From: DTNV01 sp964388435
GTDB lineage: Archaea; Micrarchaeota; Micrarchaeia; Norongarragalinales; UBA8480
Assembly (NCBI GenBank): GCA_964388435.1
Contig: CAYMAH010000010.1
Coordinates: 1 to 18,878, forward strand
Direction: 5' to 3'
DNA: 18,878 nt
Positions 7,061-14,559 of this stretch are shown piece by piece. Position 1 is the stretch's first letter. Each line of letters opens with the position of its first letter. The notes under the pieces were generated by a model. It searched no databases and was not told the origin of the DNA. It was given only the letters and a program-made list of their open reading frames with translations. A program made the position numbers and the translations under genes.

Positions 7061-8134
7061 TTATCCTATGACTTCAATGTCATAGCCTGGCTCTTTTTCT
7101 TCCTTCTTTGCGACATGTCCTACAATGTTAGGGCTTTTAACCCCGGTTACTATGGCTGTTATTTCGATTTTTCCGTCGAATTCTGGAACCAGCCTGGCTC
7201 CCCATTTCACGTTTGCTTCCACGTCCATTCTTTCTGTTATCAATTCTCCTGCTTTTATAGCGTCTCCCAAGGTTAAGTCAGCGCCTCCTGCTATGTGAAT
7301 TATAGCTCCTTTCGCTCCTTCAAAGTCAACGTCCAAAAGCCTGTTCTTCAACACCCCATCGACAGCGTCTTCCACTTTTGAAGCTCCTTTTCCTGTTCCA
7401 ACTGCTATCATTCCAACATCTCCGTGACCCATGATTGCCCTCACGTCTGCGAAGTCTATGTTGACAAGGGACGGTTGCGTTATCGTGAAAACCAATCCTC
7501 CGATTGCTTTTCCAAGGATTTCGTCCGCCACCAGGAACGCCTGGTTCATTGGAAGGTTTGGAACTATTTGCACTAGCCTGTTATTGTCTAAGATTATAAC
7601 AGAATCAGCGATTTGTCTCAATCTTTCTATTCCCTCATCTGCTTTTCTGACTCTCGCCCTTTCAAGTGCGAACGGGTATGTAACCATGGCAACCACGATA
7701 GCCCCCTGCTCTTTCGCCACTTCTGCGACGATTGGCGCGGCTCCTGTTCCAGTTCCCCCTCCCATTCCAGCTGTTAAAAATACCAAATGTGATCCTCTAA
7801 GCGCTTCTTCCAAAGCGTTTCTGTCCACTTCAGCGCATTTTGCCCCAACTTCAGGGAATCCTCCTGCTCCAAGCCCTTTTGTAATGCTTTTTCCGATTAG
7901 TATTTTTTTTATTCCTTCATCAAGAATTTGAAAGTGCTGCCTGTCGGTGTTCACCGCTATTAACTCGGCTCCTTTTATTCCGATTTTTTTCAATCTATTT
8001 ACGGTGTTGTTTCCCCCTCCCCCCACTCCAACGACGTTTATTTTAATCTGCTCCATGTCGTTGTTATTTGAAGCGCTGGAAGAGTAGTTTTTTGACAGCG
8101 CGCTTTTGACTATGTCATCCATCATGTTATCCAT
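7061..8134 (-). CDS. ftsZ: FtsZ cell-division GTPase (first of a tandem pair)
   Basis: 357-residue FtsZ. Seen here: VGVGGGGNNTVNRL (35-48), the GTP-binding GGGTGTG (125-131), YPFALERARVRKAD (153-166), VPNLPMNQAFLVAD (191-204) and T7 loop NIDFADV (225-231). All polymerisation and hydrolysis motifs are intact. The first 28 residues are a low-complexity Ser/Asn/Asp-rich extension, and the C-terminus (GYDIEVIG) is short. ATG 8134 is chosen because AAGGTGATT sits 8 nt upstream, nearly the same leader sequence as its paralogue. It differs from the paralogue mainly at both termini and in the face after T7 (GHGDVGMIAVGTGKG against STGDVSMVSVGEGKG). It is transcribed first of the pair, towards the GGDEF gene. 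By family it assembles with GTP at the division site; division of labour between the two copies is inferred. Confidence 0.96.
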   Translation of the reverse strand: MDNMMDDIVKSALSKNYSSSASNNNDMEQIKINVVGVGGGGNNTVNRLKKIGIKGAELIAVNTDRQHFQILDEGIKKILIGKSITKGLGAGGFPEVGAKCAEVDRNALEEALRGSHLVFLTAGMGGGTGTGAAPIVAEVAKEQGAIVVAMVTYPFALERARVRKADEGIERLRQIADSVIILDNNRLVQIVPNLPMNQAFLVADEILGKAIGGLVFTITQPSLVNIDFADVRAIMGHGDVGMIAVGTGKGASKVEDAVDGVLKNRLLDVDFEGAKGAIIHIAGGADLTLGDAIKAGELITERMDVEANVKWGARLVPEFDGKIEITAIVTGVKSPNIVGHVAKKEEKEPGYDIEVIG

Positions 8135-8314
8135 TATATAATCACCTTGAATATTAATGTATTTTTTTTATAGCATAACATTTAAAAGCTTTTTGTTATT
8201 AAAAATATATTAAGAATTTAAAAAATGTGTTTATATATTTTTTAATGCGATTTTTATTTTTTTTAATATTTTTATATATTGATGGATATTTTTTTTAACG
8301 AGGTGTTTTATTAA
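8135..8314. promoter_or_regulatory. divergent AT-rich promoter region, ftsZ / small RHH gene
   Basis: 180 bp of very AT-rich sequence between divergent genes. For ftsZ (-), TATA candidates are TATAAAAAAAAT (about 8162-8173) and TAATATATTTTTA (about 8200-8214), with the Shine-Dalgarno AAGGTGAT at 8148-8141. For the small plus-strand gene, tttttatatatt (8269-8280) is the best TATA, and GAGGTG, from about 8299 to 8305, is its ribosome-binding site. No gene is seen inside. Confidence 0.5.
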
Positions 8315-8488
8315 ATGGGTGATTCAGAGAGTTTTCTTTTGACCGTCCCTTCTGACTGGGATTTAAATATTTATGCTACCGAAAGGAGAAAATTCGGGAA
8401 TGTTCAGGACTATATTAGAGAATTGATAAGAAGAGATATAGAGGCTTTTCAAAAAGAAGAGAACAACAACAAGACAAATCAAGTCTGA
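8315..8488 (+). CDS. small ribbon-helix-helix DNA-binding protein
   Basis: 57 residues, found by direct reading. ATG 8315 is preceded by GAGGTG about 9 nt upstream, a good Shine-Dalgarno match. The sequence fits a MetJ/Arc/CopG ribbon-helix-helix fold: a short beta strand (FLLTVPSDW, 7-15), helix 1 (about 16-26), the turn GNV, and helix 2 with the typical NVQDYIRELIRRDIE (29-43). The tail is a charged Lys/Asn/Glu stretch. Such proteins dimerise and bind operators through the paired strand, and many are antitoxins. No toxin gene follows on this strand. Instead the gene converges, with 27 bp between stops, on the RHH/PIN pair at 8516-9231. It may be an orphan antitoxin or a regulator of the divergent ftsZ gene; neither role is shown by the sequence. 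Confidence 0.72.
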   Translation: MGDSESFLLTVPSDWDLNIYATERRKFGNVQDYIRELIRRDIEAFQKEENNNKTNQV

Positions 8489-8515
8489 TGCCAGTTTCTG
8501 AAAATTTGTATTATT

Positions 8516-8779
8516 TCATATTGGATGTTCCCGCTCGTCTACCTGCGTTTTTGCGAGTATTTTCAGCGTCTTCAAATAAGGTATTCCCGTAATCTCGCTT
8601 GTTTTTCTTATTGAATACCCTTTTAGTCGAGTTTCGGTTACCATCTTTTCCTCCAACTTCTCCATGAGGTATTGTCTTGCAACGCTTGCTCTGGAAAGAT
8701 ATTTATCCTCAGCCTCTCTGTCAACGTATTCCACGATCTTTTTAGGTAGGGTCACATTTATGCTTGTCATTTGATTCAT
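8516..8779 (-). CDS. RHH/HTH antitoxin-like protein paired with PIN gene
   Basis: 87 residues from ATG 8779. This start is preferred because AAGGTG lies exactly 6 nt upstream, the same arrangement as the UPF0147 gene. A GTG start at 8788 would add three residues. The N-terminal TSINVTLPKKIVEYVDREA is the strand and first helix of a ribbon-helix-helix domain, and SRASVARQYLMEKLEEK is the second helix. The C-terminal part, GYSIRKTSEITGIPYLKTLKIL, looks like a short helix-turn-helix, as in UPF0175-type antitoxins. The preceding PIN gene ends at 8782, just before this ATG, with its TGA placed between the ribosome-binding site and the start, so translation is probably coupled. The order is toxin first and antitoxin second, the reverse of most vapBC operons. 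Antitoxin role is inferred from domain and partner. Confidence 0.72.
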   Translation of the reverse strand: MNQMTSINVTLPKKIVEYVDREAEDKYLSRASVARQYLMEKLEEKMVTETRLKGYSIRKTSEITGIPYLKTLKILAKTQVDEREHPI

Positions 8780-8781
8780 TT

Positions 8782-9231
8782 TCACCACCTTTTTATTCTT
8801 TCATTTATCTGCTTTAATATTTTTCTACGCACGTATATCGAAGTTATCTGATTTATAAATTCCAGAGCTTCTTGTTTGCTTATTTTCCCGGGTTGCGATT
8901 CTATGAAATGCGGAGTGTCTTTAATACTTATATGATTTTTTTGCGCGGTAGCAATAATCTTTTTGTCATCGCTTACGAGCATCATTCCCTTTGTTTTTGC
9001 CGTACGCAATAAATCAACATCAGTTTGCGAAAGCCATTTACCGTCGTCGCCCGCTAGTTTTGCTTTTTCTGTGTTTACTATTTTGACATTTAACAGCAAC
9101 TCCCGCGCTTCTGTTTTGTCCAATATGCGCTCAACTTCAACCGCAACGCTTGATATTGTGCTTGTTTCAAGCTTTTGCAATATTTCTGGTTTTGTTTGTG
9201 ACAGGTAGACAAGAAACGTTGTATTTACCAA
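8782..9231 (-). CDS. PIN-domain protein (toxin-like ribonuclease, possibly inactive)
   Basis: 149 residues from a TTG at 9231, the only plausible start after an in-frame stop at 9253-9255; no ribosome-binding site is visible. Residues 2-11 (VNTTFLVYLS) match the PIN entry strand LLVDTNFLI, but the first catalytic Asp is Asn. The other acidic positions are present: Glu in VAVEVERIL (29-37), Asp in SQTDVDLL, and Asp in SDDKKI. A helical C-terminus (EALEFINQI through ERIKRW) follows. PIN toxins cleave RNA with a metal held by these acids, so losing the first one may reduce or abolish cleavage. The gene starts 30 nt after the DP2 stop and could be carried on the polymerase D transcript. It forms a two-gene unit with the RHH gene downstream. 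The weak start and the D-to-N change suggest a decaying or tamed toxin; a non-toxin PIN protein is the alternative. Confidence 0.66.
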   Translation of the reverse strand: MVNTTFLVYLSQTKPEILQKLETSTISSVAVEVERILDKTEARELLLNVKIVNTEKAKLAGDDGKWLSQTDVDLLRTAKTKGMMLVSDDKKIIATAQKNHISIKDTPHFIESQPGKISKQEALEFINQITSIYVRRKILKQINERIKRW

Positions 9232-9261
9232 TAATTTATTTTCTTGTTTTGATTACGTTTT

Positions 9262-12200
9262 TTATAGGTACTGCGAGAGCTGGAACTGCTGCTGCGGTTC
9301 TTTTTTGAACGTGTCTTCGATTTCCTTTTTTATTAGTTCAAGCCTTTGCTGAAGATATTTCGGAGTGTCGTATTGAAGCGCTATTTTCTGAGACACCTCC
9401 AAATATTTCTCTATCCCCCCCTTGTTGATTGTCAATATTATTTTTCCTCCGCACTTCTCGCATTTTCCCTTTAACGGCGGTCTTCTGTAATGATTGTTGC
9501 AGTCAACGCACCTGAATTCCTGAGTCCCGAAGGAGTGGAGGTTTCCATAAAGATCGGGCAGAAAGTGGGAAGTGATTATTTTTTCCACCGCTTTTGAAAT
9601 GTTCACCGCTTTTATTTTTTTCATCAATTCCAATTCAGCGTTTATCTTCTCGTTCATGTTTTCGAATTTTACATAGCTCGTTGTCGTCGGCCCTTCAAGC
9701 TCTGTTTCATGCGTGTATTTTATGTTTTTAAACGGGTCAGTCTTCAGCTTTTCGTTTATTGTTTTTATTTTCACGTCCGACGGGTTGGTGTTTTGCAGCG
9801 TCGCCTCATAGAACTCTATTGGATAATTCTCGCAGACGTCCATCGCGTAGACCTCGTCGTCAACCTCAAGAGGGTTTAGATTGGTGGTCAGTATAAGAGG
9901 CGCGTCCATCTGCCCGCCTCTTGTCGTAGGGAGGTAGGCTTTTGAAAAGTTTATCAAAGCGTCAAGCATGAGCATTGACCCTGCTTCATCCCCGTCGGTG
10001 TTCCTGCGGATTGCGCAGTGTAGGTAAGGGTGGGCGATGATTCCCCTCACTTTGGTGAATCCAATTATTCTCGTTACCACTCCGGCGCTGATGTGAGGTG
10101 CTATTGTTATCAAATACTGCCCGATAATATCCTGAATATTCTCGGCGTTGTAGAACCTTGGAAGGTTGTACTGGTATTCAAGAAGATCGTCTATGAACTT
10201 TGTTATTTTCAGCAAATACTCCGCTGTGTATTCTGACACCATCACGTCCTGAGGCTTTAACTCTATTGTTTGTTCAATTGTTTGTATGGGGTTTTCATTT
10301 GCGTCGACATCATAGCCAAGCTCTTTTATTTTTTCTATTGTCGTGCCTGTTTCTTTTATTTTGAAGTGCGTCGCCGGTATTTCCATGGCGTCGAGCCTTA
10401 TAGTGCCATCCCTGAAAACGCTTAAATCGTATTTTGCCCTTAAAACCCCCTTTTCAAGCCTTTCTGGGGTTTTGTCCCTTGATATCAAGCCCTCCACCCC
10501 CTTTATCTCGTTTGGAGTGAATCTTGTTTTTTTGAACGCTTTTTCAAGCTCTGCCTTTAAGTTTAAGTTCTGCTCTCCATGTGAGATTGTTTCAACCTCG
10601 CATTTTGGGCATTTTCTCGCGGCGGTTGTGCCCCCGCACTTAGGACATTTTCTAGCTTGAAGCGTCGGTTTTTGGCAGTTAGGGCAGGTGAGCTGGCTTG
10701 TGGGTTGCTTGCACTGCGGACAGATTCTGTACGAAATGTCAACTGTTACCGTTTCCTTTTTTGTGAGGCTTCTCGACTTGCCTCCTGTTTTGCCTATGGG
10801 AAATAAAACATGTACCGGCGGTTTCATTTTTCTTTCCCTCGCCTTCTCCGGCCTTCCCATGCTAGCGCCTATGTAAATTCCAGTCTTTTTCATTATCTTC
10901 ATTCCGCTCGCCTTTTCAAGAAGAAGCATTACATCCTCCTCCTGAATGTCTGTTATTTTTTTAGCGTTTATTTTGTTTCCCTCAAGTATTCCAAGAGTGT
11001 TTAACAAAGCCAGAGAGTGATCTTTCTGTATTATCGTTTCGTCCTGTTGAGTGTGGGGAATGTTAATTGCTTCAAGCATCTGCTCGGCTCCTTTTTTGAT
11101 TTTCAATTCCTTGAAGTCGAACCATTCAAAGCGCATGTTTGAATTTTTTTCAAGTTGTTCAGCCAGTTTTTTGACTTCTTCAACGCTTAAGTCGTGCCAC
11201 TTGTAGGTGTATTTAGGGGCGAGTGGAATTCCTTTCTTCGTCAATTCGAACGCCTCGGTGAAGCTCATTTTTTTTATTTCCTCAACTGTTTTTTTAACCC
11301 CGTTTTTTTCAAGTATTTGCGAGTACCACTCGTCGCACCAGCTTGCCGGAGCGAGTGGGTGGTTTGCCTTTAAAAAATCTCCGTAGTTTACAAGAAGATC
11401 ACCTAGGCTTATTATTTCAATGACCTCGCTTCTTATCTTCACCGCTTCTTCAAGATTGTTTATTGTTTTCACCTCGCCGTTTTTCATCTTCACCGTAGGC
11501 CCGTCTATGGTGGTGCACGGCGTTAAAGTGCAGGCTTTTCCCGGCCTTTCTATTTTCATTTGGGTTCCTATAACCGGGAATTCATCTAATATTATCATGG
11601 TGGCAGGGTTTATTGCCTTGGCCGCTATGCCCGTGAATCTCGTCCTGCCGTATCTTAGCGTAAAACCTCCTTTTGTCATCGGGTATGCAAATATAGGCCT
11701 TCCGGCTACTATTTCATTTAAGTATTTTTCAACGGGTTTTATTTTGGTTTTTGATTCTTCTGTTTTAGCCACTTTTATCAGTTTTTCAATCCAACTCCAT
11801 TGAAGGCCGAAGTTCTTGGATATTTTCATTACTTTTAGAGCTTTGAGACAGATGCCCTCGCTGATCACAAGACACATTCCCCCCCGAACCTTGTTTGTTT
11901 CAACATTAAGAGTGTTCTGATGTACCGACACTTCGTAATCTTCTGTCGGTTCTCCTGTTATGCAAACAGGGCAGCTTGAAATAACGTGCTTCACCTCCTC
12001 CTCGGCAGGGTTGTACTGTCCTACTCTTGTCCTAGCCGCGTAGAGGTTTGTCTCCTCGGCATATCGGTCTAACTCTCCTTCTGTTGGTCTATAATTTGAG
12101 ATCCCTAACTTTATTCTACAATAATCGGTTAGAATAACCGAAAAAGCCTGTCCAGTGCCTCCCGCTCCCCTTATAGGCCCTGAAAAATATATGGCGGCGT

Positions 12201-12588
12201 ACTCGCTTTCATCGGTGTTTTTTTTTATTTCAACCTTTGATATCCCCTCTATTGGAGCGCTCACCACCGCTTCCGTGAACAGCGCCAATCCTGTTCTTAC
12301 CGCTTGTTCTAAAAGCTGCTGTTTTTCACCCTGCATTATTTTTTGGTTTATTATCAAATCAGTTATGTTTTTTATTATCTCCTCTCTTGGCCTTTCCTTC
12401 ATCTCCCTTATATAAACGCTCACGCCCGGCGGTCCGACCAGCCCTTCAACTCTTGAAGCTAAATCCTCGGTGGGGATCACTTCAACTCTGCTGGCCGCGT
12501 CCAATCCCTTGGCTCTCGCCTGCTCTGCGATTGAGTACAAATCCTTTATTTCAGAGGTTATTCTTTTAAAATACTCTTCGTCTTTCAT
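9262..12588 (-). CDS. polC: DNA polymerase D large subunit DP2
   Basis: 1108 residues, the catalytic subunit of the replicative polymerase D of euryarchaea and DPANN. The N-terminal domain (YFKRITSEIKDLY, VGPPGVSVYIREM) and the central core (TLRYGRTRFTGIAAKAINP) are recognisable. Four CxxC pairs form zinc ribbons at about 618-665. The active-site segment NTDGDEAGSMLMLD begins at N863, giving the metal-binding D865 and D867, followed by YLPTTRGGQMDAPL. A second zinc module (CVDCNN through CEKCGG) lies at about 1027-1050. The last eight residues, QFQLSQYL, fit the PIP box Q-x-x-L-x-x-Y-L, so PCNA binding is expected. No intein is present and the length is within family range. The ATG at 12588 overlaps the DP1 stop in ATGA, implying translational coupling and balanced subunits. 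Confident assignment. Confidence 0.97.
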   Translation of the reverse strand: MKDEEYFKRITSEIKDLYSIAEQARAKGLDAASRVEVIPTEDLASRVEGLVGPPGVSVYIREMKERPREEIIKNITDLIINQKIMQGEKQQLLEQAVRTGLALFTEAVVSAPIEGISKVEIKKNTDESEYAAIYFSGPIRGAGGTGQAFSVILTDYCRIKLGISNYRPTEGELDRYAEETNLYAARTRVGQYNPAEEEVKHVISSCPVCITGEPTEDYEVSVHQNTLNVETNKVRGGMCLVISEGICLKALKVMKISKNFGLQWSWIEKLIKVAKTEESKTKIKPVEKYLNEIVAGRPIFAYPMTKGGFTLRYGRTRFTGIAAKAINPATMIILDEFPVIGTQMKIERPGKACTLTPCTTIDGPTVKMKNGEVKTINNLEEAVKIRSEVIEIISLGDLLVNYGDFLKANHPLAPASWCDEWYSQILEKNGVKKTVEEIKKMSFTEAFELTKKGIPLAPKYTYKWHDLSVEEVKKLAEQLEKNSNMRFEWFDFKELKIKKGAEQMLEAINIPHTQQDETIIQKDHSLALLNTLGILEGNKINAKKITDIQEEDVMLLLEKASGMKIMKKTGIYIGASMGRPEKARERKMKPPVHVLFPIGKTGGKSRSLTKKETVTVDISYRICPQCKQPTSQLTCPNCQKPTLQARKCPKCGGTTAARKCPKCEVETISHGEQNLNLKAELEKAFKKTRFTPNEIKGVEGLISRDKTPERLEKGVLRAKYDLSVFRDGTIRLDAMEIPATHFKIKETGTTIEKIKELGYDVDANENPIQTIEQTIELKPQDVMVSEYTAEYLLKITKFIDDLLEYQYNLPRFYNAENIQDIIGQYLITIAPHISAGVVTRIIGFTKVRGIIAHPYLHCAIRRNTDGDEAGSMLMLDALINFSKAYLPTTRGGQMDAPLILTTNLNPLEVDDEVYAMDVCENYPIEFYEATLQNTNPSDVKIKTINEKLKTDPFKNIKYTHETELEGPTTTSYVKFENMNEKINAELELMKKIKAVNISKAVEKIITSHFLPDLYGNLHSFGTQEFRCVDCNNHYRRPPLKGKCEKCGGKIILTINKGGIEKYLEVSQKIALQYDTPKYLQQRLELIKKEIEDTFKKEPQQQFQLSQYL

Positions 12589-14030
12589 GCAGGCTCACTT
12601 GTAAATTTTTCTATTTTCATGTTTCCAGTGCGCATGTTGTATATGGGTACTTCTCCAGGGCTCGGCGTCAAACCTCTTTTGATTTGATTGCTTGTGGTTT
12701 TCTGCCAACAACCACTGTTTACTATAATCGTTCCGTGGTATTCGGTGTAGCCGTTTTTGTGGATGTCCCCGAAGTGCATTACGTCCGGAATTTTTTCATT
12801 GTCTATTATCATTTCACTTCCAACTGGGATTATTGGTGGTTTAAATCCGTAAATCGGGTTTAACAATCTTCTTCTCAGCATTTCAACCGCCGTATTCTGC
12901 GGGTTTGTAAAACCATCGCTCGCGTTCGGAATATTCGATATCAAAGAGTATTGAGAAGCTCCGTGATACATCAAGATTTTAACGCCGTGAATTTCCACAA
13001 ACCCGGGGTTGTTTATGAAGTGGAGGTTTGAATACCCCTTAACCGATTTAATATACTCTTCATTTATTCTTGTCTGCGGTTCTGAAATTCTTGAAGCGTC
13101 ATGATTCCCGGGTATTAAAACAACTTCAATATACTCCGGAATGCTTTTCAGAAACTCGCATAATATTTCATATTGAAGGTAAATGTCGTTGTTTTCAAGG
13201 TCGTTCTCTTGTCCGGGGTAGGTTCCAATCCCATCTACTAAATCCCCCGCTATAGTCAGATATTTTATTTTCTCATAGCTTTTGTTTTCCGTCTTGCCGT
13301 TTAGAAACGATATGAACTCGCTGAACTCTTTTTTCATGAAAAGCTTGCTTCCAATATGAATGTCCGAAATCATCGCAAGACTGATATCTTCTTCGATTGT
13401 TTTCTTTGGTTTGTATGGAATTTCAGGCCAGGTGATTGATTCGATTATGAAAAGATCTTTTGACTGCTTCCCGTCAATTGCTATGACCTCGTCAGGTATT
13501 ACTTCCCTTGCTGTTTGGATTATTTTTGAGTCCCTGCCTGCGAAGCAGGTGAGTGATTCCTCCTCATCCTCGATTTCTATTATCAAATGCCCGTTTTTAG
13601 TTTGCTTTTTTGATTTCACCATTCCTATTACTCTTGTTTTGGCGAGCGTTTTCCTGGCTTTTTCTATGCTTGTCACCGGCAGAGAGTTGATTCTCGTGGA
13701 TAGAATGCCTTTTATTTTTTTGAATCTTTCCCTGAAATAGTCTATAAAGTCGCTGGTTGTTCCAAGCGTTCTGTGGTTTGTAATACTGTCAGGGTGTATT
13801 TTTAGCGAGCCTTCAACCTCCCTTGCGATTATTTTTTTTGCCGGCTCTATCACGATTATTTTCTCCTCCAAATCCTGGATTGCCTTTTCCACGTCTTTTT
13901 TTTCAACGTAGAATGACTTCGCGTTTTTGGCGGAGTTCTCCATCACTTTTTCAGGGCTTTCGCTCTTTAATATAAGCTGTATTTCTTCTTTCCCCGCGAT
14001 CAGCTTTTTGCTCGCAAGAAACTTCACCAC
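12585..14030 (-). CDS. polB: DNA polymerase D small subunit DP1 (proofreading exonuclease)
   Basis: 481 residues from GTG 14030, chosen because GGAGG (14043-14039) lies 8 nt upstream and the protein then begins VVKFLASKKLIAGKEE like other DP1 N-termini. The longer reading from TTG 14132 adds a basic, unlikely 34-residue leader that overlaps UPF0147 and has no ribosome-binding site. An OB-fold region (about 130-200) precedes a calcineurin-type phosphoesterase domain. Its motifs are SDIH (222-225), GDLVD (262-266), GNHD (308-311), YHG with H356, and GDIH (421-424). The family normally has GHxH at the last motif, so the first metal-binding His is Asp here. The subunit provides the 3'-5' exonuclease and binds DP2, whose gene starts in its stop codon. 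Family and role are certain; full nuclease activity is less so. Confidence 0.95.
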   Translation of the reverse strand: MVKFLASKKLIAGKEEIQLILKSESPEKVMENSAKNAKSFYVEKKDVEKAIQDLEEKIIVIEPAKKIIAREVEGSLKIHPDSITNHRTLGTTSDFIDYFRERFKKIKGILSTRINSLPVTSIEKARKTLAKTRVIGMVKSKKQTKNGHLIIEIEDEEESLTCFAGRDSKIIQTAREVIPDEVIAIDGKQSKDLFIIESITWPEIPYKPKKTIEEDISLAMISDIHIGSKLFMKKEFSEFISFLNGKTENKSYEKIKYLTIAGDLVDGIGTYPGQENDLENNDIYLQYEILCEFLKSIPEYIEVVLIPGNHDASRISEPQTRINEEYIKSVKGYSNLHFINNPGFVEIHGVKILMYHGASQYSLISNIPNASDGFTNPQNTAVEMLRRRLLNPIYGFKPPIIPVGSEMIIDNEKIPDVMHFGDIHKNGYTEYHGTIIVNSGCWQKTTSNQIKRGLTPSPGEVPIYNMRTGNMKIEKFTSEPA

Positions 14031-14097
14031 TTGCTTTTCCTCCAAATCCTTTTCCAACCGTTTTTTGTGGAGGCGTTTAGTTTTTCGACTTTCACCC

Positions 14098-14358
14098 TTA
14101 TTTTTTCCTGTGCTTTTCCTTGAGCATTTCAATCTCGCTTAGAATGTTCCACAGATTTGTTCTCGCGTGCATGGGTAGGTTAACGTCGTTCACTATGTCC
14201 TCCAAAGAATATGTCATCATGCTCAAAAGAGTGGGCATGTCCTCCTGCTCTTTCATTTTCTCGCTTACCTCTTCTATCCTCGTTCTTATGTTTTTTGGTA
14301 TCGCGCCGTCTTCTATCAAACTTGAAAGCATTTGCCTTAAAACTTCTTTTTCGTTCAT
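14098..14358 (-). CDS. UPF0147 family protein
   Basis: 86-residue all-helical archaeal protein of unknown function. The UPF0147 pattern is clear: DGAIPKNIRTRIEEV (19-33), then LPMHARTNLWNILSEIEML, corresponding to the family's P-NIR and MP-HART-IWNI segments. ATG 14358 is chosen because AAGGTG lies 6 nt upstream. A GTG at 14367 would overlap that site. It precedes DP1 by 67 nt on the same strand and is probably co-transcribed with the polymerase D genes. That link to replication is by context only; no catalytic residues are apparent. Confidence 0.88.
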   Translation of the reverse strand: MNEKEVLRQMLSSLIEDGAIPKNIRTRIEEVSEKMKEQEDMPTLLSMMTYSLEDIVNDVNLPMHARTNLWNILSEIEMLKEKHRKK

Positions 14359-14508
14359 TTTCCACACCTTTTCGTCTTTTAAAAAAAGTTTACTATTTTT
14401 TTATGCTGCTTGTTATTTACTTGTAATTTATTTAATTGTTTTGATTGGTTTTTTTTATCAGGACAATGTGAGCGAGCCCGGTGGGATTTGAACCCACGAC
14501 CTTTTGCT

Positions 14509-14522
14509 TTCCCCATTTGCTT
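14509..14522 (-). other. canonical tRNA intron at position 37/38 (14 nt)
   Basis: A very short intron with a good bulge-helix-bulge. Exon CTCC (32-35) pairs with intron GGGG (one G-U). The bulges are TA|A and AA|A, closed by a short A-T pair and a 5-nt loop. Splicing restores loop CTCCTAA and stem GTTGC/GCAAA. Confidence 0.82.
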
Positions 14523-14541
14523 TAGGAGGCAACTGCTCTAT

Positions 14542-14559
14542 TTGCTCAGTTTAAAACTT
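14542..14559 (-). other. tRNA intron in the D-loop (18 nt, after G19)
   Basis: This fits a complete bulge-helix-bulge. Exon GCTT pairs with intron GAGC (14547-14544). The upstream bulge is GG|A and the downstream bulge is AA|A. An inner stem AGTT/AACT has a TTA loop. Cutting both bulges after the second base gives the normal D-loop AGCTTGGATA. Introns outside 37/38 are known mainly from Thermoproteales and some other archaea. Confidence 0.82.

Noticed and set aside
7431..7931. 166-codon plus-strand open frame
   Set aside because: Antisense of ftsZ; no start signal and no protein-like composition.
9262..12588. Intein in the polymerase D large subunit
   Set aside because: The reading is continuous at normal length, with no splicing-block motifs.
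14120..14491. 123-codon plus-strand open frame reaching the tRNA
   Set aside because: Antisense to UPF0147 and overlapping the tRNA; the minus-strand genes explain the sequence.
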